From NCBI GenBank assembly GCA_902806595.1, contig CADCXC010000011.1:868001-932000 (forward strand): a stretch of 64,000 bases of DNA, read 5' to 3'. Origin of the DNA: Pyrenopolyporus hunteri. Its lineage: Eukaryota; Ascomycota; Sordariomycetes; Xylariales; Hypoxylaceae. Positions within the stretch are counted from its first letter, which is position 1; each line of letters begins with the position of its first letter. A model generated the notes under the pieces. It had not been told where the DNA came from. It searched no databases and saw only the letters and a list, made by a program, of their open reading frames with translations. Shown here one piece after another: positions 26,533 to 37,640 of this stretch. A program made the position numbers and the translations under genes.

Positions 26533-29500
26533 TATATAAACCCCCTTTTAATATTAAATATTTTACGAAATAATTTATAATATAATAAATCGAATAATAA
26601 AATAACTACGTTAATTACAAAATAATAAAATAAAAGTTTCGATTTTTCGAAATTTAATCGAAACGATATATTTTATCGTTTAAAATAAAACGTTATTAAC
26701 CGATATAATAACGATATTTAAAGCGGTTTTATTATACGAAAAAACTTTAAATAAAAATAAATAAAAAATTATTAAAAAGTAAAATAAAAGGAATATTAAA
26801 TTAAAAATACGATTATTATTATAATTATTATTTCGTAATTTTAATAATAATTTATATAAATAAATTAAATTTATATAATATATATTAAATTACCGGGTTT
26901 TTATTTATATTTTAAATTAAAATTATTTTTTATATTTTTAAAGGTTTTACTTATTAAATTATATAATAATTAGTTATTATTTTTTTTTAATATTATTTTT
27001 TATTAATTAATGAAATTAATTTTATTAATAATTTTATATATATAATTCGAATCGACGGTATAAATATATTTATTATATGTAATTTATAAAATTTATTAAT
27101 TTTATCGTATATTTTTTAATTTACGATTTTTTAATATAAAATTACGAGTTTATAATATAAATTAAAAGAAATTATTATAAAAAATTAATAATCGTATATT
27201 ATCGTTTTTTATTAAAATTATTATTTAATATTTATTTATTTACGTATAATAAATAATAAAAATTAAACGTCGATCGTTTAATTATTTATTAAAGGAAAAA
27301 AATCGATAAAATAAATTCGATAATATTTTAAACCTTTCGAATTTTAAGTTTATTTTTCGAAAATATTTTATATCGATCGAATAATTAAACGTTAATTTTA
27401 TTTTAAAAAAAACGTTAATTAATAAATTCGATTTTTTAAACGCTTAATAATTATATTTATTTATATTACGATTAATAATTAATTTTTTAAAATAAAAATA
27501 AATAATATTTATTATTTATATTAATAAAATTAACCCGTTAAAATATCGATTTATATTTTTAATATTAAAATATTTAAAGGAATTATATTAATATATAATA
27601 TATAAAATCGCAACGTTATATTAATATTATATTTATTTTTATTAACGTTTTATTTACCGGTTATTTATAAAATAATAATTTTAATATATTTTAATTAAAT
27701 AATTAAATAAATTTAAAATATTATAAATTAACGATATATTAATAATTTTTTAATTCGATATTTAAATTTTAAGTTTTTTTTAATATTATCGTAAAATATA
27801 ATTAAAATAATACGGGTTTTATATCGATATAAATAAAAAAAATATTAATTTAAATAAATTATTAATAAAATAAATAATTTTAAAATAAATTTTTTAATAT
27901 ATATTTAATATTATTAATAAAATATTATTATTCGAGTAAATTATTCGATTAAAATATTTAAATATAAAGTTTTATAATATTATATTTTATTAAATCGTTT
28001 ATTAATTCGAAGGACGATTAATTTAACGATATTATTTTTTTTATTCGATTTTTTATTCGTTAAATATTATATTATTAAATATTAAATTATACGTGTATTA
28101 TTTATCGTTTTTTTATCGCTTTTTTTTATAATCGATAATATAATAATAATATTTTTAAAGAAATAATTAATACCCGAATTATACGGAAATAAAAAATATA
28201 ATAATAATATTTTTCGAAAAATAATTAATATATATATTTAAATTATATTAAAACGAAAGAAAATATCGTTATTAAAAACGTAAATTATATATTTTCGCGA
28301 ATATATTTAATTAATAAAAATGTTATTATTATAAAAATAAATTTTATAAATATAATAAATTATTAATTCGATTTTTATATAAAATAATTAAATTCGAAAA
28401 AAAATTAATAATAAAAAAAATAAATAATAAAAATTATCGATATTTATATTATTTAAATAATAATATAAATAAAATATTCGTTAAAACGTTATTTAATAAA
28501 TTAAATATTTATTTAAGTAAATAATTTTTTAATAAATATTAAAATAAATTAAATATTTTTTTATTTTTTCGTTTATAAAAATTATCATTTTTTATTTTTT
28601 TACGGATTTATATATATTAAAATTATTATAAATATTTATTATTATACGTAGTTATTTTTTTATTAAATATTATTTATATTATATAATATTTAAATATATA
28701 AGTAAATATTCGAAATTTTTAATATTAATAAAATTATTATAAAATTATTTAACGTTTTATAAAATAAAATTTTTAACGTCGTTTAAATAATAATCGTATT
28801 TTATATTAACGAAAAATAATATCGTATTTAATATTATATTATTATTTATACGATTTATATAATATTAACGTTTTATTAACGATTTGTAATTTTTATTAAT
28901 TTTTTTTTTACGTTAATTTAAAAATATTATAAATTATAAATTACTTTTTCGTAATTAAATTACCCCTTTTTTTTCTTTTATTTTTATTTTATTATATTTT
29001 TTAAAATTATATTTATAATTAATTTAAATTTTTTTTTAAAAAATTTAATAAAGTTAAATATTAATTAATAAATATTTAAATAATTTTTATTAATTTAATT
29101 AAAAAATATAAATATTTATTAAATTTTATAATCGTATATAATATTAATCGAAAATTAATACGTAATTTTAAATTTTTTAAATAATTTAACCTTTTTTTAC
29201 GAAAAATATATTATTTTATATTAATATTTAATTAACGTTAAAAAATTTACATAAATAAACGTAATTTTAAAAATAAATTACGTGGTTATTTTTTTTTAAC
29301 GTATATATATATATTAACTTCGATTATTAATATTAAACGTTTATTTTTATTTTTATAAAACTTTAACTTTATATATTATATTTATTTTTTAATTATTTTT
29401 TATAAATTATTAATTTTCGAATATTTTATTATATTTATTTTTAAAAAATTTTCGAATAAATTAAATCGATAATAAATTATTTTAACGTAAAATATTCGTT

Positions 29501-30814
29501 TTTAAAAATAAAATATTATTATTTTTAAATAAAATAATAAATTTATTAACCTCGTAATAATTAAATTAAAAATATTCGACTTTATTAATAAATGTAAATT
29601 TAATTAAAATTAAATAAAATCCCTTAATTAAAATTCGAAAAAAAAAGGGATTTTCTTTTAAAATTTATATAATTAATTATTTTTTTTATCGACGATAATA
29701 ATAAACGACCGAAAATAATCGATAATATTTTTTTAATTAATTTTATTACTTAAATTTTAACGCGAATTAAAAAAACCCTCGTAAATAAAACGATAATAAA
29801 AATAATTCGAAATTTAAAAATATATTTAATTTTACGTAACTTTTATTTTTAAAATAATTTATTTATAATATTTTATTTATTAATTTAAATTAAAATAAAT
29901 TATTAAAAATAATAATTATAATTTTAATCGAAGTTATTATTTTTAAAAATTAAAATTAATATAATTTTAATCGTCGATTATTAATTTCGAAAGTAAATTT
30001 TTACGTTTTTTAAATTAAATATATTTATTAATAAATTTTAATTATATATGTAACGATAATTAATATTATTTTATTACGAAAATATATTTACGTAAATTAT
30101 AAAATAAATTAAAGTTTTTTTTAATATTATATTATTTTATTTAATTATTTTTACGATATTTACGTTAAATATTATTATAATTATAATAATAATAAATATT
30201 TATTTAAATATAATATATATTAATTTATTAATATAAAATAATTATTTTAATTATTTATAATAAATAATAAAAAACGTATATAAATAAATAACGTATTTAA
30301 AATTATTTTTAATTTATTTTTAATATTTATATGCGTCGAAAAATTACGATTTATTTCGAATTTTATTTTTTAAATAATTAAAAATATTAAAATTTAATTA
30401 TTTAATATTATCGATTAAATTAAAAAATTTAAATATTAAAGATTAATTATAAATATTTAACGTTATATTTATTTAAATTTATAAAGTTATATTCGTAAAA
30501 TATATATTTTTTATATATTTTTTATATATATTTAATTCGATAATTTAATTAATTATTTAAAAGTTTTTATATAATAAAAAAGTTATTTTTCGTATTATAT
30601 AAAATTTTAATTTATTAATTTTATAAAAGGTAAAAAAAAAAAAATAAATAAATTATAATTTATAAAAACGAAATTTAATTTATATTAAATATATTTAATA
30701 AAACGGCGAAATTATCGCATATTTCGTTATTAATTATTTAATATTTATAAAAATTATTTTTTTTATTTACGAATAAATATTTATAATAATTATATAATTA
30801 ATACGTATTTTATA

Positions 30815-31075
30815 ATAATATAATTTTATATTAAAATATTTATCGTAACGATAATAATAATAAATATATTTTTATTAAATATTTTATCGTTTTACGTAAT
30901 AAATATTTAAAATATAATTTTTAAAAATAATATATTTATTAATTAATACGAAATTAAACCGTTTATAATTTTTACATATATATAATTTAATTTATTTTAT
31001 TTATTTTATATTTTTTATTATACGATTATATAATAATTAATTAATTATTAATTAACGATTTTTTATTTATTTAAT
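30815..31075 (+). repeat. Dispersed 260-bp repeat, copy E
   Basis: Closest in sequence to copies A and B. It ends about 125 bp inside the right terminal inverted repeat; no matching copy is seen at the left end. Confidence 0.6.
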
Positions 31076-31198
31076 ATATTTAATTATTTTTATTAAAATA
31101 TCGAAATTAATTTAAAATTAAAATTTATCGTAAATAAATAATTTTAAAATAATTAAATAATTTAAAGTTATTCGTAATAATATATACGGATAAATACC

Positions 31199-31314
31199 CG
31201 TTAAAAAAGTCTAGCTAGTTATAGTTAACCATATACGATATGTCGCATTATGTGTTAAACAGTACGGTAAAATAAAAATGAATGGCGGTTTAGCGGTTCT
31301 CTGGACTTCGACCA
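31199..31314. repeat. Right terminal inverted repeat
   Basis: Reverse complement of the left arm over the same length, with the conserved core at 31233-31298. Ordinary composition resumes outside it. Like the left arm it keeps CpA and TpG sites. Confidence 0.85.
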
Positions 31315-31319
31315 GGGTC

Positions 31320-31324
31320 CTTAT
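31320..31324. repeat. Candidate target-site duplication, right copy (CTTAT)
   Basis: Direct repeat of 1571-1575 at the same 5-bp distance from the end of the aligned inverted repeat. Confidence 0.4.
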
Positions 31325-34300
31325 CTGCGGTCGCCTACGTTTCGCAATGATTCATTACTATCGTGGCGCGCTTGGCGGGAGGCCCGGGTATTTACAGTAA
31401 GCCACTCTCGGTCACGCATCACGATAATAGAGCCAGTCTACCGATCCAGCACGCCTGGTGTGTGGCGGATTAATTCGAGTAGGACCTTCCTCTGTAGGAG
31501 AAAGCATTCTTCGTCCGTAGCTAAGTGTCGCGTCCTGAACTACTAATAGGCAGTAATCGAACGCGTGGTGAAATACATAGCGCCGGCTACTTAGCAGGTA
31601 TCCCCGAAAAAAAACGAACTTCCTATCGGAGAATTTTACGGTGATAGATCGCTTGACCGGAGATACGTAAATTTATATGTACGTCAAGATCTTGCACAGC
31701 CACCTCCAGATATCTCACTTTTGTGTGTAGATGGATGACCCAGTGCGCCGGCACTGTCAACCTTCGCGATGAATCAGTCTGATATAATCAAGTTTAGCAT
31801 ACCGAGTAGGCTGGGGGTGTAGGTATTTAGCTGACTCATGTGACTCATTGAAGGAGTAGGTCATCAGTTGATTGCACCAGATGGATTGGCCAGTATTGTT
31901 TGTGCTGCGAGTAATTGCCTGTCTTGGGTACCGATTTACGAATAGGAATGACCCTATCATCGTTTGTCCTGGCACATATTAAAATGGTGTAACGACGGGA
32001 TCTATGGATGACAGCCCGTGGCCTCGCCGAAGCCTATATGAAATATGACTGGGGTGAGGCGGACAAATAGGCTGACGTGTGACGCGGCGTGGAGGACTGG
32101 CAATGCTGAGAGGTCGTTGGACTAAAGTTAAGCGCGTAGCAGGAAACGCGTCAAGGCTGCGATAGGTGAAACGCTGAATTAAGGGCTCGTCCATTATCGC
32201 CTCTGCCCTCGCCCCTCCAACGTCGCAATGTGAGAGGGCAGTGGTGAAGTGCGAGGCTGCTGCCTGTTCAGCTTCAACGTGACAGAACTACGGCATCTGA
32301 ATGGTAAAACTTGCGATCGAATTGAGCCAATGCTATGGCGCTAGGTAGTTGCCCACCGTCGTAATCATTATCCTTATTGCCCTCATTATCGTTGTAATAT
32401 CGGACACGGACTTAGCTAAATTAGCGAATGGCAGTGGCGACGTTCTGCGAGGGTTCCGGGGTCCGTCGTTTAATTCGGTTGGGCTCCTCCAGGAGCCAGC
32501 ATCCGAACTTTAGAATCGCTCTACGTCAAGCGAATCGAGTTTCTTCGCGGTGAGTCACTGCCCAATATCATGGAGTCTGATACGGGCAGGGAGGCTTGTG
32601 GCCAGTGCCTCATGGTAACAAGTCCAAGGGAAAGCGGTACGTCGTATTGCATCGAGGATGACGACAAAGAACTGCTAGATAAATGGACTTCGGACTTATA
32701 AAGAACTACACCGTAACAGCCGGAGGAGGCGTGTGATTATCACTATCTATTTGCTTAGGTAGATTGCGCTTACCCATCGTCATTGTCTCCGTATGGGGGT
32801 TAATTGCGGTGATATTCTTGCCCGCGGCCTCTTAATCCCCCCGTTGCCGTCGCGGTCTTGCGATTTGCCCATCTGGGCGGCCTCCGCATCGTGAAAGAAA
32901 CGATGTGACATTTACTAGTATGGTGTGACTGGTGAGAGGACCCGTGATACCGATAGTTCCATATTCTACGCAAAGCCGAGGGTAGACGGCGGGATCGGGT
33001 TCGATAGAAGTTGAGGGAGTGTGTGTACGTTGGGCATTTGGCATGACTGACGAAGGGTGAGCCCGGAGATCGAAAAGGGCAATGTTCCGGAACGAAGTGG
33101 AGCGATACAGAGCTTTAGATAGAGGGACCCAACGTCTAGTTGCATTTAAGGGCCTAGAGTTAATAGCGACAATGGCATATTACAGTGACACAGCCACGGC
33201 GAGAAGCGCGTAGCGCCCTATGCATTCGTCTGGCTTTCAAGAGTGACACGTCAACGCATACGGCATACCCAGGCTTCTGGGTCGCGGTGTATGGGATTCC
33301 TGATAGAATAGCGTGGGTAATAGGATGCCCTAGGATATGCATCTGAGCCCGGCTTGACGTATTACCGTCCTGTGTGATACTTAAGATAGCTGGTGAAGGT
33401 CGGGCGGTGCGTAAGATGAGAGCAAATCAGAGGTTTGGTTTCAGCGCTTTTCCCCGGTTCTTCGTCTACCCGTACGTATCACCACCCGTATCGCCCGGTA
33501 GGATGATTCCCATTGTGATACGCGCGCTCCGGATGAGTCGAGTGCTCAGACACAGCACTGGCTAGGGCAACGAAGGGAGACAGGCAGAAGCATGAGGCAG
33601 ACCACAACCCAACCTCGAATGACCTCGAAAGGCATCCTGCGATTTGGCGGATAATAATGGCATTCTTATAATCTCGATGTATGAAGACAATTATCGAATC
33701 AGACCTCGGAGGCCCGCACGATAATGACGGAAAGGGGGGCCAGGTGAGCGACTACAGGGGTATTATGTCTGGATTTGAACAACGCATAAGAAATATACAG
33801 CAAGATTCTTCAACAGGAACATTCTGGTTAAGGAAAATGACTGCTGCCCGCTTTCGTCACATTTCAGCACGTGCGCATTAAACCCTACTTTTGGTTGGAG
33901 TAGCATATCCTCATACTACATATACTCTGATGGTGGTGTCGCAATAGTCCTAATAGGTTCAAAAGTTAGACCTTCTCTTACCTCTCACAGCCGTCCTAGC
34001 GACTCCGTCTGTGGGGGTTGTAACGGACTCGAAGAGGGTGAGAAAGTAGGAGTTGATTTGAAGTCGTCAGCTAGGTTTGTCGTAGTAGGTCCAAGGAACA
34101 ACTGTACCCGTGTGGCTTCGCTCCCCTTTTCGTCCCCTTTCCGGGGGCCGGAGGGAGGCGGTGGTCGTCATCGCACCCAATATCAGGTCCAAAAATATTT
34201 TGATTTTGAATTTTGTGCGCTGCCACTACGTCACTCACCAGGGCAGGACCTGCAATCTGCATGTAAGGCATGGGCAGAACATTCCGAATATCCTGCAGCG

Positions 34301-36930
34301 GCGTCCTGTCCACCGTCTAGTAACAGTCGGTGAGTGGTAGAAACGAGGGGGATCTTCTTCATGATCATACCAGCGTCTTCCGAGTCGGGTCCTCTTTGCT
34401 TTTGTTGGAAGCTTGGTGGGGTAGGACCATTGGACGAAGTGAACAAGATATTGGCTGCTGGGTGCGGAGTTTTAAGAAAGCCATCATGATAAAATAGATA
34501 CTAGGCCGTTTAAACGGGATGTTGACCTCTAAACGGCCTCTCACACCCCTGCCTGGCCCAATCGGGTCATGCACGAGCGCATCAAGTGTGGCCTCAAGCC
34601 GGTCCCCATTGACCAAACAGCTTGCAAAGTCCGTTCAGCTTACAGGATATTGGACATCATTGCAGCCAGCGACTTTGCGCGCAAGGCATCAGGACATAAA
34701 CGTACATAACGTCTACTCGTATGAGTCACAGCTGATGCTTGGCTGATGGTATCAGACAGTATCCGTAAGGTATTCGCCGTCGTATCCCTTTGTCTCTCGC
34801 TCTGATTCTTCACATGTCTTGCAACGAAGGGAGTAAAATGAAATATTTGGGAACAGAAAAAATTTTCCCTCTATTATGTCGTATCGAGAAATGAGAGGGT
34901 GGATTGGCCATATCCAGACCGGGTGCGGGACAAGAAAAGGACACACACCCGGGCCAGGGGGGTGCAATTCTAGGAAAAGGTATCAGGGGGGGCTTGTTAA
35001 GGTGTGGCCGGTGAATGTAGCCGTGTACGGGGAGCAAGTAACTTCTATTCCGTCAAAGGATCCAAGACAGAAGAAAGACCGGTACGAAGAGGTAACCCAT
35101 GTCGGCCTGCGTCCAGTCGTAGGTATGTATTATACTGTCCCCAGTCTGCTAGTGTATGTACTCAGCTCATGGCTACATGGATTTCAGCACACACGCCAAC
35201 CCGAGTTGTCAAGTTGATCCACCGTTGAATTGACCCGCGGTAGTGGATGTAATCTCCGCTGGTCGATAGCTCCAGAACATCTGCGGCTTGATCGCGCCCT
35301 GGGGACAGTCCCGCCCATACTGTACGGAGAATGCGAAATCGCAAAACACCCCATCATAAATAGTAGCTTGGAAGTGATGTTGTTGGGAGGAAGCATTAGC
35401 AGCCGCAACCGAACCGGGCCGGGCTCCTAGCTCTTCAAATTAGAAAGCTGACCACCTATAGAGGCTCAAAGGTAAGGCTCTGGAGTACCTAGACGATAGG
35501 AGTTCCACTCTACGTAGCGTGGTGAGCCGCGAACTCATTTCGTGCGGTCGCTTGCTCTCGTAGCACGGAGTAGGACCCTGGGGTAATAATAATAAGTACG
35601 AGACAGTTGCACGGAATTCCACTGTTTTGGGTGATTGGTTCATCGGTTCATCGCATCATGAGTCTTAGCGACCCCAAAACCCATGATTGGGTCATTGTCG
35701 AGGCTTTTCTTTAGTGGCTGAAAGCTGGCTAGTTGATCCAATCGAGCGTCAGAGCGCCTCGGTATATCATGATTGAGGCGACTATCCTCGGAAGAATCAC
35801 CAGCCCCAAATGGACTGAAGTCTCGATTTGACCTGGACAAGACGAAGACAAGACCTTTGCTCAAGGCGTTAAGCTGAGGGAATAAGGCCGAAACAGGGTA
35901 GCTAGTGAAAAGGATAGACCAACCACCCTTTTGCTTACACCGAGACGGAATACGCAGGAAGGGTGAGGCAATTGTGCGACGGACTACAAAGTAACCTTGT
36001 GAAAAGGAACGGCACTCTGGCTTTTATGAGGTGGTAGGGACGGTGAAACGGAGGCTGAAAGGTCCACGAAGGACCAACATATTACCAGATTGGTTCAACA
36101 AGCTGTAGGTTAAGATCGGGATACATCGGGGGACATCCGCGCCCAGACTATATTCATATTCAGCAACGTCGATAGTTTACCTTATGTATGTATACAGCAG
36201 TCCATATAGTGGGCCGGCGATAATAAAGTGGCTAGCTAACAGTCTATAAGCCTGAAGTGAATTTCTCTATTTGTACAGTACAACATATCGTTAAAATAGG
36301 CTGACTGCTTCAGCTGGTCTAATAGTTGACCTGTAATAAGGCAACCAAGCCATATACGATGAAACGAAGATCGAGCCTGTGCATGTGATACGGCTAGCAA
36401 CAAGCAGCGATATAGATCTGAGGAGTTTAGTTACTTGTCATCGACATCATACATAGTACATAGGCTTCAGAGAAAAGTGGTTGGAGAGGGGAGCGGAGAT
36501 AGGGCCGTATGCTGCGGCCACCACGTTTTTTATTTCCTGGTCCTTTTTTCCCCGCCATGCGTTATGCATGGGGTGGTGCAGATGACCCTCTCTGCGACGA
36601 ACTGGTTCCGGTTAGGGGCTTTGTTGGCTCAGGTCCATCTTGGACCTTTCACAACATCGGCCGTAAATCACGCTGATAGATGACGCATAGGGAAGAGGGT
36701 TTGATGGTTGTGCTATAGAACTAGTACCATACTGGGTTTCTGAGACTTTTCTTCTTTGAGGCTGTATAGAACCGATACTTCTGGGTTATATTAAGGATGG
36801 AAGCGCCGGATGGCACTCTACAGAAGGTGAGTGGTGTGTAAGACCCTTACAACCGTCCAATCCCATCCATTGCGTTCCACGCCACTGAGATAAACCCGGC
36901 GAAATGCGAGCTTGCCGAGGAATAATGTGC
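31325..36930. other. Gene-free right flank of the giant element
   Basis: About 5.6 kb of ordinary composition with only short, unbiased open frames on both strands (the longest is 113 codons at 34876-35217). None shows a domain, signal peptide or codon preference like the real genes further right. I see no repeat family, tRNA or intron-joined gene. It may be old, decayed accessory DNA. Confidence 0.55.
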
Positions 36931-37640
36931 AATACATACACAGTCTACGTAAGATAGGCATACATATGTACGCGTTCTTATATGCCTGCCTACCTACATA
37001 GGGTTAGTAGGTACCTGCTTGAATAGGTGTTATAAGTATATCATGTGGGAATACGAAATCTATTTATTCATTTCTCTGAATATAAAAGTAGATTCGATAT
37101 TTAATTCCTGTATTGTATTGTGTCGTACATCACGCTTATAAGCCGTAAGGAGAGAGTCTGGCTATTGTGGAGGCTATAGTGAAGGCTATAGTGAAGGCTA
37201 AATCAAGTAAGCGGGGTTCGTCGCTTTTCTAACGACTTAGGTACCTATTCTTAGGTTATGTAGTGTAATGTAGTTAGGTATACTAAGCATGTGGGAGGGA
37301 GGGTGATGATGAGATGCAGTAGTATTATACTCCAATAAAAGGTATAGTGTAGGTACTCTAACTCCCTAACCTACAGGTAAAAGCCTAGGCATTACCCGCT
37401 ATTGCCCACTTCCCCGCGCCGGAACCGCAGCCTACCTACTATAGTGTATACATCACGCTACAAATGCGCTTTCTGCACATCCACCTGCCTACATACTATA
37501 CTACCTCCTACGCTGGAAGAGGCAACATACAAAACTCTAATACGACCTAGGTAGATACCCGTTGCAGCTGCTTAGGTAGGCAGCTGCTTCCGGCTTCCCG
37601 TCCTTTAGATCTCTCGACTTACATATACTTCCTCGGCACC
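36931..37640. repeat. TAGGTACC-rich intergenic stretch
   Basis: Many short matches to TAGGTA, ACCTA and the palindrome TAGGTACCTA. It also has a 14-bp duplication (GAAGGCTATAGTGA-like) near 37170-37200, and two GCAGCTGC palindromes separated by TTAGGTAG at 37564-37587. The same words recur at 44281-44345, 45715-45870, 46040-46090, 53680-53731 and 55320-55600, always between genes. Confidence 0.6.

Larger units (their letters stand above)
13273..31198. other. RIP-saturated AT-rich interior, right segment
   Basis: Stop-rich, about 9% GC in a 300-base sample I counted at 20161-20460, where 12 of 14 cytosines were in CpG. No gene can be read. It contains the long palindrome at 17929-18693, three copies of the dispersed repeat (22695-22931, 23051-23316, 30815-31075) and a two-copy tandem at 26387-26532. 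Nothing else could be resolved by eye. Confidence 0.8.
1576..31319. mobile_element. RIP-destroyed giant terminal-inverted-repeat element, about 29.7 kb
   Basis: Seen: a 116-bp inverted repeat closes both ends (1581-1696 and 31199-31314), and these ends coincide with the change from ordinary composition to an extremely AT-rich interior. A candidate 5-bp direct repeat flanks it. Known: RIP mutates duplicated DNA in Pezizomycotina, C to T and G to A, mainly at CpA, so the interior was probably multicopy. Inferred: one unit mobilised by TIR recognition. No transposase, integrase, polymerase or tyrosine recombinase can be read through the damage, so its class is open. Size and a 5-bp duplication would be compatible with Maverick/Polinton-like elements (usually 5-6 bp), but no diagnostic gene is visible. 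A Starship is a second possibility, though long inverted repeats are not typical of that group. An alternative is two small inverted elements that happen to border an AT-rich isochore. Confidence 0.65.

Noticed and set aside
1697..31198. A mitochondrial DNA insertion as the source of the AT-rich block
   Set aside because: The excess of CpG among remaining cytosines, the near absence of CpA/TpG and the bordering inverted repeats fit RIP of a nuclear element. No mitochondrial gene, tRNA or rRNA could be read.
1697..31198. A centromere core
   Set aside because: RIPped AT-rich DNA is typical of some fungal centromeres, but those are usually much longer, and here the block is closed by inverted repeats.
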